Shown piece after piece: positions 1 to 9,727 of a stretch of DNA of 64,000 bases. Origin of the DNA: Bacteriovorax sp. BAL6_X (GTDB lineage: Bacteria > Bdellovibrionota > Bacteriovoracia > Bacteriovoracales > Bacteriovoracaceae). Location of the stretch: contig NZ_AUMC01000003.1 in the NCBI RefSeq assembly GCF_000443995.1, positions 803,609 to 867,608 of the forward strand, in the 5' to 3' direction. Numbering within the stretch: position 1 is the first letter of the stretch; the number at the start of each line of letters is the position of its first letter. The position numbers were made by a program, and so were the translations under genes. The notes under the pieces are model-generated. The model saw nothing but the letters and a program-made list of their open reading frames with translations. It had not been told where the DNA came from and searched no databases.

Positions 1-1161
1 AAAAGTTCCGATAACAACCATAAACATAACCCCAACAAGAGCACCAAGAGGAATCATTTCTATTAACGGAGCTCCAAAGAGTACAAATCCTAGAAGTAGG
101 ATCGCTGCTGTAACTCCTGAGAAACGACCACGTCCACCACCTCGGATATTGATCATTGATTGACCAATCATGGCACAACCACCCATTCCTCCGAAGAAGC
201 CATTAACCATATTGGCAAGTCCTTGACCAACACATTCTCGGTTTCCCTTTCCACGTGTATCAGTTAGCTCATCAACAAGTTGAAGTGTCATTAGTGATTC
301 AATTAGACCAACTGCGGCCGCAAGTAGTGCATATGGAAGAATCAACTTTAGGTTATCCATTGTTAACTCTACAAATGGGATCTTAAATGTAGGCAGACCC
401 GCTGCAATTGTTGTGATTGTCTTATCTTGATCTTGAACAAAATCAAGTACTGTTCTAACCAGCCCTGGGTTTGCTTCATTTAATAGGTAGCCAATAACTG
501 TAGAAGCGACGATCCCTACAAGGGTAGCAGGAACGGCCTTTGTTAATTTTGGAAGGAAAACACTAATTCCCATCGTTAGGGCAATTAGTCCACACATAAC
601 TAAAAGTTGAGCTGAAGGCAGAAGCTCTCCACCAACAGTGAATTGCGAAAATTGTGCACGGAAAATAATGATGGCAAGACCATTAACAAATCCAAGCATT
701 ACTGGGTGGGGAACAAGGCGAATAAACTTCCCAAGCTTAAGTAGCCCAAATACTATTTGAATTAGACCCATAATGACAACAGCAGCAAAAAGGTAGCTTA
801 GTGCATTGTCCATGGCCGCATCAAAAGTCATCCCACTATCTTTGCTCATTTCCATTACTTTATATACAAGTGGCGCAAAGATAACTGCTACGGCCCCTGT
901 GGCCCCTGAAATCATTCCTGGACGTCCTCCAAAGATTGCGGTGATAAGTCCCATCATGAAGGCCGCGTAAAGACCAACTTTTGGGTGGACACCTGCAACA
1001 AAGGCAAACGCAATTGCTTCAGGAACAAGTGCTAGAGCAACAGTTAATCCTGAAAGGAAGTCATTTTTTAAGTTCTCTGGTTTCTTGATCGTTAGATCAA
1101 TAAAACGATTTTTAAGTGAAGCACTCACATCTTCACTATGCTTGATTTTATCAGCTGACAT
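1..1161 (-). CDS. SulP family inorganic anion transporter (partial, C-terminus off the window)
   Basis: Translating the minus strand from the ATG at 1161 gives 387 residues, open to the left edge. The SulP signature is near the N-terminus ([19 protein letters not shown]), followed by about ten hydrophobic segments and the motif [12 protein letters not shown]. SulP proteins are inner-membrane anion transporters or symporters for sulfate, bicarbonate and similar ions. The cytoplasmic STAS domain expected at the C-terminus would lie outside the window, so its presence cannot be judged. A purine-rich GGAAGAGAGAC precedes the start codon, and a perfect 16-bp palindrome (1190-1205) lies upstream. 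Family assignment is firm; the transported ion is not known. Confidence 0.9.
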   Translation of the reverse strand, partial: MSADKIKHSEDVSASLKNRFIDLTIKKPENLKNDFLSGLTVALALVPEAIAFAFVAGVHPKVGLYAAFMMGLITAIFGGRPGMISGATGAVAVIFAPLVYKVMEMSKDSGMTFDAAMDNALSYLFAAVVIMGLIQIVFGLLKLGKFIRLVPHPVMLGFVNGLAIIIFRAQFSQFTVGGELLPSAQLLVMCGLIALTMGISVFLPKLTKAVPATLVGIVASTVIGYLLNEANPGLVRTVLDFVQDQDKTITTIAAGLPTFKIPFVELTMDNLKLILPYALLAAAVGLIESLMTLQLVDELTDTRGKGNRECVGQGLANMVNGFFGGMGGCAMIGQSMINIRGGGRGRFSGVTAAILLLGFVLFGAPLIEMIPLGALVGVMFMVVIGTF

Positions 1162-1189
1162 GTCTCTCTTCCTATTTAAGTGTAAGCCT

Positions 1190-1205
1190 AAATACTATAG
1201 TATTT
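1190..1205. promoter_or_regulatory. perfect 16-bp palindrome upstream of the SulP gene
   Basis: AAATACTATAGTATTT is a perfect inverted repeat located about 28 bp upstream of the SulP start codon. It is in the right place for an operator or a promoter core (it contains TACTAT and TATAGT). No convincing -35 at proper spacing was found, so a protein-binding site is only a guess. Confidence 0.3.
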
Positions 1206-1383
1206 GACGCAACATTTAAAGGCTTTGTTCATTAAATAAAAATATCTTTTTGTTAAAGTTACAATAAAAATTATTATTTTGGGGAATCCACTGACTTATT
1301 ATGAGCTTGATAGCAAGAAAGCTCAGTAGGCCCTCTATTTTTTTGAAATAGACTTCGATACTTTTTCCATTATAATAATATTT

Positions 1384-1806
1384 ATGGAAAATAAAATTGA
1401 AGTATCAGACAAAGTTAAGCAGGCATATGAGATTGCAGTCAAAGCACGTTCAAATGCACATGCTCCATATTCAAAATTTCAAGTAGGTTCGGCACTCAAG
1501 ATTAGTGGTGTCGATGCGCCTGTTCCTGGCTGTAATGTTGAAAATGCAAGTTACGGTGGAACAATTTGTGCTGAAAGGGGAAGTGTCCTTTCAAGTGTTG
1601 CAAAATTTGGTAAAAAAGACTTTGAATTTATCGTAGTTGTAACCGACCAAGATGCGCCGGCCGTTCCATGTGCATTCTGTCTTCAGGTTATGTCAGAATT
1701 TGTAAATGCAGACTTTCCAGTTTACTTGGGCAATCTTAAAGGGATTACGAAAAAAGTTCTTTTTAAAGAACTTCTTCCGCATCCATTTACTGAATTTACT
1801 GTTTAA
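1384..1806 (+). CDS. cdd: cytidine deaminase
   Basis: This 140-residue protein has the zinc-binding motifs of the cytidine deaminase family: Cys62-Ala-Glu64 (ICAERG, catalytic Glu) and Cys96-x2-Cys99 (PCAFC). NVENASYGG upstream is the usual substrate-binding strand. The enzyme deaminates (deoxy)cytidine to (deoxy)uridine in pyrimidine salvage, useful to an organism feeding on nucleosides of other cells. Length is normal for the homotetrameric short form. The stop is only 5 bp from the convergent purB stop, with no terminator hairpin visible between them. Confidence 0.93.
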   Translation: MENKIEVSDKVKQAYEIAVKARSNAHAPYSKFQVGSALKISGVDAPVPGCNVENASYGGTICAERGSVLSSVAKFGKKDFEFIVVVTDQDAPAVPCAFCLQVMSEFVNADFPVYLGNLKGITKKVLFKELLPHPFTEFTV

Positions 1807-1811
1807 TATCT

Positions 1812-3098
1812 TTAGCTACGAGAAAAAATGCTTTGTGTATGGGCGCTGTAGATTTCAAGGTCGTTGAGATTCTTTAGTTGCCCGATAAGCTTCTTGTCTT
1901 CACTATCGCTAAGCTCAGCTTCCAAAATTGTGAAGAAGCTTTGACGATCACTTGCTTCAAATGATGCCTTTTGAACCATACGATATAGGTCTTCTCTTGT
2001 ATTATTTGAAACCTCAATTAACTTATGTAGTACAAAGCTAGAAAGATGTTTAAAGTTTTGGGTTACTTTCGCTTTCATTGCTTCTTTGTCAATGACAAGG
2101 TCTCCAACTGTATTATTCATGCGCTCAATCGAGTAGAGTAGAATTCCAAACATATCTGGAAGGAAGAATCTTTCCGCACTTGAATGACTAATATCTCTTT
2201 CGTGCCAAAGGAGACAATTGTCCATGGCAACTTGGTTATATGTTCTTAGCATTCTTGCCATTCCCGTAAGATTCTCACTAGAGATTGGATTCTTCTTGTG
2301 TGGCATTGTCGAAGATCCTTTTTGACCCTTCTTAAAGCCCTCGAAAACTTCTGCAACATCAGAGTGTTGAAGATGACGGATTTCGACACATAGTCTTTCT
2401 AAGGCACACCCAAAAAGAGCGATGATATTAGTTAGCTTTGCAATTCGATCACGGGGGATAACTTGAGTCGAAATAGGTTCTACTTTGAGACCGAGATAGC
2501 TTAAGACTTCTTCTTCAATCTCGGGAGTCAGGATGGTAAAATTTCCAACCGCTCCGGACATTTGACCAGTTAGTTCATTATCATAGAAGTCTTTTAAATC
2601 ATTATAGCGTCTTTTAAATTCACAAAGATGACCTCTAAGCTTTTGTCCAAAGCTCATTGGTTCAGCAAAAATTCCATGTGAGCGTCCAATACAAATTGTA
2701 TCGATATGTTCTTGAGATTTTTCATCGAGGGTTTTTAAAAGATTTTCAAATGCTGGAAGGATACGATTAAGTGATTCCTTGATTTGAAGTGTAAGTGCCG
2801 TATCGATGATATCTGACGATGTAACACCGTAATGAAAGTATTTACCTTCATTTGTCTCTAGTTGTTCGGTAATTGACGTACAAAAAGCGATAACATCATG
2901 TCTTGTTTCTTTTTCAATTTCTTTGATTCGTTCAGGGTTAACTGTGACAAGGTTAAGTTTATTAGAGAACGCCTCTTTGATAACACCTGCATTCTCAAGA
3001 GCTTTTGTTAAAGAGTGTTCAACTTCGAGAAATTTCTCAAATTTAAATTGCTCACTCCAGATCTCACTAATCTCTTTCTTTTCATACCTTTCAATCAT
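1812..3098 (-). CDS. purB: adenylosuccinate lyase
   Basis: The 428-residue product carries the fumarase/aspartase superfamily signature SSTMPHKKNP at residues 262-271 and the second conserved block GRSHG at 138-142, with TSSDIIDT at 93-100. It matches the PurB length and catalyses two fumarate-releasing steps: SAICAR to AICAR and adenylosuccinate to AMP in purine synthesis. It is monocistronic or cotranscribed with the upstream 3114-5197 genes, which run in the same direction with a 15-bp gap. It meets cdd tail-to-tail. Confidence 0.93.
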   Translation of the reverse strand: MIERYEKKEISEIWSEQFKFEKFLEVEHSLTKALENAGVIKEAFSNKLNLVTVNPERIKEIEKETRHDVIAFCTSITEQLETNEGKYFHYGVTSSDIIDTALTLQIKESLNRILPAFENLLKTLDEKSQEHIDTICIGRSHGIFAEPMSFGQKLRGHLCEFKRRYNDLKDFYDNELTGQMSGAVGNFTILTPEIEEEVLSYLGLKVEPISTQVIPRDRIAKLTNIIALFGCALERLCVEIRHLQHSDVAEVFEGFKKGQKGSSTMPHKKNPISSENLTGMARMLRTYNQVAMDNCLLWHERDISHSSAERFFLPDMFGILLYSIERMNNTVGDLVIDKEAMKAKVTQNFKHLSSFVLHKLIEVSNNTREDLYRMVQKASFEASDRQSFFTILEAELSDSEDKKLIGQLKNLNDLEIYSAHTQSIFSRS

Positions 3099-3113
3099 AA
3101 AAATTCCAATTTC

Positions 3114-3755
3114 TTAAAAAATAAAACCTACTCCAAGCTGAGCACTTACCCAACTTGCGGATGCTTCTGCTGTTACCACTTCATCAGAACTTTTAAGGGC
3201 CATTAGGTTATAGATAAGCCTTGTTGAAAAGTGAAGGCCGCTGCTAGCTCGATAAATTACCCCATAGCCAGCATTAAATCCAGGCCCTGATAAGTCTGTT
3301 CCAAATGCTTCAGAGTCAGTCATATTATAGGTAATATGGACATGAATTTCATCGTAAATAGACTTAATATTAATGAAGTCATTTATTAAAACGGAGCGTC
3401 TGCTTAGTCCGAGTCCACCAGTATAAACACTTAGGCTGGCATCGAGGTTATCAAATTCAGTTACACTTGCCACATCAAGAGTATTTAGAGCACCGTAAAG
3501 ACTTAGAGAGTATCTATCACTATAGAAAGTTAGTGTTCCACTAATTGTATTTGTTGAGGCAAATTCACTTAGATTTGTAATTCCACCATAATTAAACTCT
3601 AGTGAGAAGTTATCATCCTTAATATTGTAGCGTGAGGTCTCGAAGCCGTAGTCTTCATCAACAATATTGATATCCTGAAAGCTTGTTAAGTCTTGTGAAA
3701 ATACAGAAGAACTTAAAGCTAGAAGTAGAGTAGAGATTAAACTTAACTTTTTCAT
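3114..3755 (-). CDS. exported protein of unknown function, probable outer-membrane beta-barrel
   Basis: The 213-residue protein begins with a clear signal peptide (MKKLSLISTLLLALSSSVFSQ). The remainder is rich in alternating hydrophobic/polar stretches, Tyr, Ser and Gly, and ends in the aromatic GVGFIF, as in small outer-membrane barrels. Its start overlaps the stop of the upstream TolC-like gene in an ATGA arrangement, so the two are translationally coupled. I do not recognise a named family. An envelope role next to the TolC-like protein is inference from the coupling. Confidence 0.6.
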   Translation of the reverse strand: MKKLSLISTLLLALSSSVFSQDLTSFQDINIVDEDYGFETSRYNIKDDNFSLEFNYGGITNLSEFASTNTISGTLTFYSDRYSLSLYGALNTLDVASVTEFDNLDASLSVYTGGLGLSRRSVLINDFINIKSIYDEIHVHITYNMTDSEAFGTDLSGPGFNAGYGVIYRASSGLHFSTRLIYNLMALKSSDEVVTAEASASWVSAQLGVGFIF

Positions 3756-5197
3756 TAACGTCCTCCTCCTTTAATAATCGCCTTATCAAAAGCTTGATCA
3801 GGGAGATTCTCGATACCGACAATTTGAGCAAGCTCAACTCTTTTAGCTAGGTATTGAAATTTTATAATAGACTCTCTTGTTAGTGAGTCAAAGTAGTCCT
3901 GCATGGCCAGCTGGTATTCTAAGTAGCGAGTTTTTCGATTTGTATACTGGTAAAGGGCCGTCTCCATTCTCTTCTTTAATGAATCGTTACGGGACTTGAT
4001 AATATTAAGTTGTTCAACCGAAGAATTTAGGAAGTTGAATATATTAACAATGGCCTCTTCAACTTTCCTTCTTGTTAGGCTTAAGTCATACATGGCCTTC
4101 TCTTTTTCGAGCCTTGCATTTGCAAGCTTTCTGCGATTGAAAAGCCCGCCATCTCCAAATAGAGTCCAACTAGCGTTTAAACTTGCTACAAGATCAATAT
4201 TTGAGTTACCCGGCGAAGTTGTGTAGTAGTCGTTTGTCACAGAGCTGCCATCAAATATTTGAGAGTAAGTTCCAAAATTTACAGTGATCTTTGGTAGAGG
4301 TAGGTTATCTCTAACAGCAATTTCGTATTCACGGTTTTTGATATTTCTTTCAACCTGCTTATCGAGTATAAAAGGTGAAACTTTTCTTGCTGTCGCTATG
4401 GCATTATCTCTACTATAAGTTGATTTTTCATATTGATAATCATCTTTAATGAAGTAGAGAGTCCCTGGGGGGTCATTTAAACGCTTTGCCATATTTTCAG
4501 ATGCAATATTTTCATTGGTCTTTGCATTTGTATAAGCTTCTTGTGCTCTTAGATATTCAGAACGTGATTGGTAGTACTCATGTTTTGTGACCTTCTTTTG
4601 AAGAACTTTTTCACGATTCATTCGATACACAAGAGTTGTTCTTTGTAGATATTGACGAGCAATGATCTTTAAATCCTTTGCATGAATCAGTTTTACATAT
4701 TCACGAACAAGTTCTTGTTTGAATTCACGAAGTGTTTCCTTGTCGCGATCGATTTGGCGCTCAAGTGATTCCTTTTCATTCTTATAATTTAAGTAATCCT
4801 TGCCCCAGTTAAATAGAGTATATTCTCCAAGCTCTAGACCGACGCTTCCACTTGCGCTACGAGATGTTCGAGTAAGATCATTACCACCGCTCTTAAGTGT
4901 GCCAATTCGCTGTGGATTTAACTGAAAATTAATCTTAGGGTTTGGTGTCCAAAATTCTTCTTTTGTATCCTTAAGACGATTTTTAAGGATCTCAATATTC
5001 TTTCGTCGAATGATATTGTCTTGATAGCTACGCATTCCTTGTTCAATCACTGTTCCTATATCAAGTGGGCGGTAAGCACTTTCGTCAACTTTGTCTTCGC
5101 TGGCCTCTTGAATAAAGATCTCTGGAGATTGTTCTATTGCATAAGAAAAGGTTGTTATAAATAGGTAGGCGCAAACAAAGCCTATTGTTTTAGTCAT
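3755..5197 (-). CDS. TolC family outer membrane efflux protein
   Basis: A 480-residue exported protein: hydrophobic N-terminus, then two long helical repeats rich in Lys, Glu and Gln separated by strand segments, typical of the OEP/TolC fold (for example NASWTLFGDGGLFNRRKLAN in the second half). TolC-like proteins trimerise into an outer-membrane channel with a periplasmic alpha-barrel for type I secretion or efflux. No inner-membrane pump or adaptor is encoded next to it, so its partner is unknown. It is coupled by ATGA to the downstream 213-residue envelope protein. Confidence 0.8.
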   Translation of the reverse strand: MTKTIGFVCAYLFITTFSYAIEQSPEIFIQEASEDKVDESAYRPLDIGTVIEQGMRSYQDNIIRRKNIEILKNRLKDTKEEFWTPNPKINFQLNPQRIGTLKSGGNDLTRTSRSASGSVGLELGEYTLFNWGKDYLNYKNEKESLERQIDRDKETLREFKQELVREYVKLIHAKDLKIIARQYLQRTTLVYRMNREKVLQKKVTKHEYYQSRSEYLRAQEAYTNAKTNENIASENMAKRLNDPPGTLYFIKDDYQYEKSTYSRDNAIATARKVSPFILDKQVERNIKNREYEIAVRDNLPLPKITVNFGTYSQIFDGSSVTNDYYTTSPGNSNIDLVASLNASWTLFGDGGLFNRRKLANARLEKEKAMYDLSLTRRKVEEAIVNIFNFLNSSVEQLNIIKSRNDSLKKRMETALYQYTNRKTRYLEYQLAMQDYFDSLTRESIIKFQYLAKRVELAQIVGIENLPDQAFDKAIIKGGGR

Positions 5198-5296
5198 AAA
5201 TGAAGTCCCTCTCGTTTAGCTAATTGCTAATTTTGTGCGTCTACTAAAATTATGACTTGCGTGATATGAGATGGCAACAGTTGCTAAATGGGAATT

Positions 5297-5656
5297 CTAG
5301 AGAGTTAGTCCTGGGCAGCCACGACGTACAATTTGTTCTTCGAGTTTGATAACTTTTAGATTTGTAATCTTTAATTCTTGAATGACGCGGTATTGATTTT
5401 CTCTTAGCTTAGTGGAGATCGACTTTTTGTTCTCAGGTGTCGACTTTAAAAGATTTTTATTTCGATCAAGTAGGAAGAGAAGTCTTTGACGATGTTCAAC
5501 TTTTTCTTGTCGTTGATTCATCAGTGAGTCACATCGTCTGGAAATACTTGGGTCTGTAATTATGGAATCTGAAATAGTTTGCGCATTAAGTCTATGCTCA
5601 ATTAAGGCCGTATAAATAAAAGTAATGGCACTGAGTGTTAAGGCGAAGTATTTCAT
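5297..5656 (-). CDS. small exported coiled-coil protein, unknown function
   Basis: 119 residues with an N-terminal hydrophobic segment ending near HRLNAQ, consistent with a signal peptide or anchor. The rest is charged and helical with a probable coiled coil (about residues 45-105). Two Cys, in SRRCDSL and RRGCPGL, could form a disulfide in the periplasm. It is transcribed away from kdsB, leaving a 69-bp divergent intergenic region. No family recognised; it is kept as a gene because it has a consistent exported-protein design and no competing frame. Confidence 0.5.
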   Translation of the reverse strand: MKYFALTLSAITFIYTALIEHRLNAQTISDSIITDPSISRRCDSLMNQRQEKVEHRQRLLFLLDRNKNLLKSTPENKKSISTKLRENQYRVIQELKITNLKVIKLEEQIVRRGCPGLTL

Positions 5657-5725
5657 AGATTTATGATATCACACTTTGCAAGTAGCACAGGTATTTGTTA
5701 TTATTTACTGTCAAAAAGGTAAATA

Positions 5726-6490
5726 ATGAACTTAAAAACTTTGGTATTAATACCATCAAGATTCGCCTCGACTCGTTTCCCTGGAAAACCTCTAGCAAAT
5801 ATCGCCGGCAAGGCAATGGTCTCTCATGTTTATGATGGATGTGCTGGTATTGTTGAAAATTTTCCTGGATCAAAAGTTTGTGTCGTAACGGATAATGATG
5901 AAATTGAAAAAATGTTAACAGACTCGGGCCGTAATGTAGTTCGTATCGATGATGATGTGCCTTCGGGAAGTGAAAGAATTTTCTTGGCCTATGATCGTTT
6001 CTTTAAAGACGAGAATTATGATTTTGTTATCAATGTGCAAGGTGATGAGCCTCTGATTCAAGCAGATCTACTGAGTGAGCTTCTTAGAATTCACAGTTCT
6101 CAAGATTTTGATGTCGCCACGGTAATTAAGGAGATGTCGATTGATAATGATCACGAAGATTACTTAAATCCAAATAAAGTAAAGGCCGTTTTCTCAAAAG
6201 AAAAGAATATTTGTCATTACTTTACAAGGAGTCCGCATCCATTCAATCGACAAAATACTCCAGGACTTAATTGGTACCTACATATTGGTATTTATTCATT
6301 TAAGCCTGAAGTTTTAAAAAGTTTTTGTTCTCTAGGTGAGTCGACTAATGAAAAGATCGAATGCCTTGAGCAACTAAGGTTACTAGATAACGGCTACACT
6401 ATTGGTGCAGCAATTACAGATATGACATTATGTGGAGTTGATACTCCAGAAGATATTCCATTTGTGGAGGGAGTGATAAATGGCAAATAG
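5726..6490 (+). CDS. kdsB: 3-deoxy-manno-octulosonate cytidylyltransferase (CMP-Kdo synthetase)
   Basis: The 254-residue protein opens with [17 protein letters not shown], the nucleotide-binding signature of KdsB, and contains NVQGDEPLI. It activates Kdo with CTP to CMP-Kdo, the donor for the lipopolysaccharide inner core. Its stop overlaps the pyrG start by 11 bp. First gene of a coupled run kdsB-pyrG-kdsA-kdsC, so enzyme, CTP and Kdo are produced together. Length is normal for the family. Confidence 0.95.
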   Translation: MNLKTLVLIPSRFASTRFPGKPLANIAGKAMVSHVYDGCAGIVENFPGSKVCVVTDNDEIEKMLTDSGRNVVRIDDDVPSGSERIFLAYDRFFKDENYDFVINVQGDEPLIQADLLSELLRIHSSQDFDVATVIKEMSIDNDHEDYLNPNKVKAVFSKEKNICHYFTRSPHPFNRQNTPGLNWYLHIGIYSFKPEVLKSFCSLGESTNEKIECLEQLRLLDNGYTIGAAITDMTLCGVDTPEDIPFVEGVINGK

Positions 6491-8084
6491 CCAAAAGAAG
6501 TACATTTTCATTACTGGTGGTGTGGCAAGTTCTCTTGGTAAGGGACTAGCTGCTGCATCCATTGCATCTTTACTTGAGAGACGAGGTATTCGTATCAATA
6601 TGTTAAAGATGGATCCGTATATCAACGTTGACCCAGGAACAATGAGTCCTACTCAACACGGGGAGGTTTTTGTAACAGATGATGGTGCCGAAACTGACCT
6701 TGATTTAGGTCATTATGAAAGATTTACTTCGCTAACACTTTCTAAACAATCAAACTTCACAACTGGACAGGTTTATCTAGAGGTAATTGAGCGTGAAAGA
6801 GAAGGGAAGTACTTAGGAAAAACAGTTCAAGTTGTTCCTCATATTACTGACGAAATTAAGCGCCGTATTCATATAGCAGCAGATGATGCGGATATTCTTA
6901 TTGGTGAAATAGGTGGAACTATTGGAGATATTGAATCTCTGCCTTATGTTGAGTCAATTAGACAATTTGCACATGACGTTGGACAAGAGAATGTTTTATT
7001 TATTCACCTTGTTCTTATTCCTTATTTGACAGCTGCTGGAGAGTTAAAGTCAAAGCCGGCCCAACACTCGGTAAAAGAGTTGCGCTCACAAGGTCTCTTC
7101 CCACATATTATTATTTGTCGAAGTGATCGAGAGATTGATCAATCGATTATGGATAAGATTTCTCTTTTTTGTAACGTTCCAAAAGACAATGTATTTCAAT
7201 CACTCGATTTGGATTCTATTTATAAGGTACCTCTAAATTTTCATTCACAAGGATTAGATGAAAAGATCACAAAAATATTAGGAATCTGGTCTTCTTCACC
7301 GAAAGTTGATGACCTCGAGAAGGTCGCATACAATTTTGATCATCCGTTAAGAGAAGTGAAAATTGGTATTGTTGGGAAGTATACAGAATTAGTCGAGTCA
7401 TACAAATCACTTGATGAGGCGCTTAAGCACGGAGCTCTTGCTCACCAGCTTAAACTTGTTCCGGTCTATGTTGATTCAGAGGATATTGAAAAAGAAGGTG
7501 CTGCAAAGCTATTAGAAGATGTACAAGGAGTTCTTGTTCCTGGTGGTTTTGGAGAACGTGGAACAGAAGGTAAAATCTCCGCTATACAATACGCTCGAGA
7601 AAATAAAGTTCCATTCTTTGGGATCTGCCTTGGTATGCAGTTAGCAATCGTTGAGTATGCACGAAATATTTGTGGATTGAAAGATGCAACATCAGAAGAA
7701 TTTAATAATGGTGGTGATCTATTAATTCATTATATGGAAGGCCAAACTCGTGATGGTGCTAAAGGTGGAAGTATGCGCCTTGGTAGTTATGAGTGTGAGC
7801 TTCTTGATGGAAGTCATGCCTTCGAAATGTATGGTGAAAAACTTATTCATGAAAGACATCGTCATCGTTTAGAAGTTAATAACTTCTACGTTGAGTTATT
7901 AAAAGAAAGTGGGCTAGTTATTAGTGGAAAGAATCCGGAGCTTGATCTTGTTGAAACGATTGAGATTAAGGATCATCCTTTCTTCTTTGCGTGTCAGTAC
8001 CACCCAGAATTTAAATCGAGGCCATATGCGGCCCACCCAGTATTTAGCGAATTTATTAAAGAGGCAGATAAATATGGAAAATAA
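6480..8084 (+). CDS. pyrG: CTP synthase (glutamine-hydrolysing)
   Basis: 534 residues with the amidoligase domain first ([20 protein letters not shown], then [16 protein letters not shown] in near-standard form) and a C-terminal class I glutamine amidotransferase domain with the nucleophile in FFGICLGMQ and the His-Glu of QYHPEF. It converts UTP to CTP with glutamine. Placement inside a Kdo cluster makes metabolic sense because KdsB consumes CTP. It overlaps both neighbours by 11 bp, indicating translational coupling. Confidence 0.96.
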   Translation: MANSQKKYIFITGGVASSLGKGLAAASIASLLERRGIRINMLKMDPYINVDPGTMSPTQHGEVFVTDDGAETDLDLGHYERFTSLTLSKQSNFTTGQVYLEVIEREREGKYLGKTVQVVPHITDEIKRRIHIAADDADILIGEIGGTIGDIESLPYVESIRQFAHDVGQENVLFIHLVLIPYLTAAGELKSKPAQHSVKELRSQGLFPHIIICRSDREIDQSIMDKISLFCNVPKDNVFQSLDLDSIYKVPLNFHSQGLDEKITKILGIWSSSPKVDDLEKVAYNFDHPLREVKIGIVGKYTELVESYKSLDEALKHGALAHQLKLVPVYVDSEDIEKEGAAKLLEDVQGVLVPGGFGERGTEGKISAIQYARENKVPFFGICLGMQLAIVEYARNICGLKDATSEEFNNGGDLLIHYMEGQTRDGAKGGSMRLGSYECELLDGSHAFEMYGEKLIHERHRHRLEVNNFYVELLKESGLVISGKNPELDLVETIEIKDHPFFFACQYHPEFKSRPYAAHPVFSEFIKEADKYGK

Positions 8085-8880
8085 AAAATTAGATCTATTC
8101 ATGGGGACTTGTGTAATCGAGTCTGAACAAATGTGTATGGACGTTTGCGGACGTCTATTAGAAATGCTTGAGCCTGTTAAAGATCAAATCAACTTTTCTT
8201 ATAAAGGTAGTTTTGATAAGGCCAACCGCTCTTCGATTGATTCATTCAGGGGCCCTGGACTTGAAAAAGGTCTACAGATTCTAGAAAAGGTTAAGAAGCA
8301 ATACGGTGTCCAACTTATAACTGACTTTCATACTGCTGATCAAGCTGATGCTGTCGCAAGTGTTGTTGACACAATCCAGATCCCAGCTTTCCTTTGTCGC
8401 CAGACAGATATGATTCTTGCAGGTGCAGAAGCTTGTAAGAAGCACGATGCTCAACTGAAAATAAAAAAAGGTCAGTTCTTATCTCCAGAAGAGACTGGAA
8501 ATATTGTTAAGAAGGCCGAAGAATTTATTACGAAAGATAAAATCCTTCTTACAGAAAGAGGTACTTCATTTGGTTACAATAATCTTGTTGTTGATATGGC
8601 AAGTTTCCAAATTATGAAGTCATTTGGTGTTCGTGCAATTCACGATGCAACTCACTGTGTACAAAGACCAGGTGGACTTGGGACTTCAACTGGTGGGAAG
8701 CGTGAGCAAATTTTAACTCTTGCTCAAGCTGCCGTAGCTGCTGGTGCAGATGGGATCTTTATGGAAGTTCATCCTAACCCAGCTGAAGCGAAGTCTGATG
8801 CAGCAACAAGTTTACCGCTTGATCAAGCAGGAGCGATTATCCAAAGACTATTAAGAATCAAAAACGCAATTACGGAATAA
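8074..8880 (+). CDS. kdsA: 3-deoxy-8-phosphooctulonate synthase (Kdo-8-P synthase)
   Basis: The frame is open from 7924, but homology begins at the ATG at 8074 ([17 protein letters not shown]), giving 268 residues, the usual KdsA length. Conserved blocks include [16 protein letters not shown] [32 protein letters not shown], and [12 protein letters not shown]. It condenses phosphoenolpyruvate with arabinose-5-phosphate. The start lies inside the last codons of pyrG. The arabinose-5-phosphate isomerase KdsD is not encoded in the window. Confidence 0.95.
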   Translation: MENKKLDLFMGTCVIESEQMCMDVCGRLLEMLEPVKDQINFSYKGSFDKANRSSIDSFRGPGLEKGLQILEKVKKQYGVQLITDFHTADQADAVASVVDTIQIPAFLCRQTDMILAGAEACKKHDAQLKIKKGQFLSPEETGNIVKKAEEFITKDKILLTERGTSFGYNNLVVDMASFQIMKSFGVRAIHDATHCVQRPGGLGTSTGGKREQILTLAQAAVAAGADGIFMEVHPNPAEAKSDAATSLPLDQAGAIIQRLLRIKNAITE

Positions 8881-8883
8881 TTA

Positions 8884-9459
8884 ATGGATTTATTTACAAA
8901 AGCACAAAAGTACAAAGAAAAATTAAAAGATATCAAAGTTCTTGCTTTTGATATTGATGGAGTACTCACTCCTGGACATGTATGGTACCAAGATGATGAG
9001 ATGGGCTTTAACCGCTCATCACATACCTCAGATGGTTATGCATTGAAGCTGCTTATGAGAGCAGGTTTTAAAGTAGGAGTCATTTCTGGCGGTGCTTCAA
9101 AAGGTGTTCAAGAGCGCTTTGTGAATAACCTAAAACTTGATTTCGCCTTTCTTGGTGACGAGGATAAGAGAGTTGCATTCAAGAAAGTTCTTGATCTTGG
9201 CTTTAAACCAGAGGAAGTTCTTTTCATGGGAGATGAATTCTTTGATGTTCCACTTTTAAAGGCCGCTGGCTTTGCAGCGACAACACCTCATGCATCTCAT
9301 GAGATTCAAGTTTATTGTGACTATGTCACGCAAAGAGAAGGTGGCCATGGTGCTGTAAGGGAAGTAATTGATATCTTCCGTTATGTGCATGGTATTGTTC
9401 CAGAAGTCTTAGACTTTGATGGGAACCCTATTGATTTTAAACATTCATGGCCAAAGTAG
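8884..9459 (+). CDS. kdsC: Kdo-8-phosphate phosphatase, HAD superfamily
   Basis: 191 residues with HAD motif I FDIDGVLTPG (both Asp present), motif II VISGGAS, and motif III LFMGDEFFDVPLL. The compact capless form is typical of KdsC, which removes phosphate from Kdo-8-P to give Kdo. It starts 3 bp after the kdsA stop. Position between kdsA and the rest of the operon supports KdsC over other small HAD phosphatases. Confidence 0.9.
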   Translation: MDLFTKAQKYKEKLKDIKVLAFDIDGVLTPGHVWYQDDEMGFNRSSHTSDGYALKLLMRAGFKVGVISGGASKGVQERFVNNLKLDFAFLGDEDKRVAFKKVLDLGFKPEEVLFMGDEFFDVPLLKAAGFAATTPHASHEIQVYCDYVTQREGGHGAVREVIDIFRYVHGIVPEVLDFDGNPIDFKHSWPK

Positions 9460-9472
9460 GAGTAAATTAAAA

Positions 9473-9727
9473 ATGGATTTAGCAAAACTTAAGTCACTTC
9501 TAGATGATCAGTACGAGTGGCCAGCAGTCTATAATTTTAAATTTATTGGAAATGATTCAAACCGTGATGAGTTAATTATGGCCGTAGGTGAAAAACCTCA
9601 CCATGAAAAACCATCAAAAACAGGTAAGTATATTTCTTTTACATTCAATGTAACATGCAATAGTTCAGATGAAGTGTTAACGATTTATGAACGAGTCGGA
9701 CGCCTACATGGTATACTTGCACTATGA
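9473..9727 (+). CDS. DUF493 (YbeD-like) small protein
   Basis: The frame is open from 9416, but the ATG at 9473 gives the normal DUF493 size of 84 residues, starting MDLAKLKSLLDDQYEWPA. YNFKFIG near the N-terminus and the end of the chain (YERVGRLHGILAL) fit the ACT-like fold of this family. The molecular role of DUF493 proteins is not established. The stop overlaps the gpsA start as ATGA, so it is coupled to gpsA. Confidence 0.8.
   Translation: MDLAKLKSLLDDQYEWPAVYNFKFIGNDSNRDELIMAVGEKPHHEKPSKTGKYISFTFNVTCNSSDEVLTIYERVGRLHGILAL

Noticed and set aside
7924..8073. Upstream extension of kdsA
   Set aside because: It lies entirely inside pyrG in another frame and lacks KdsA similarity; the ATG at 8074 gives the family N-terminus.
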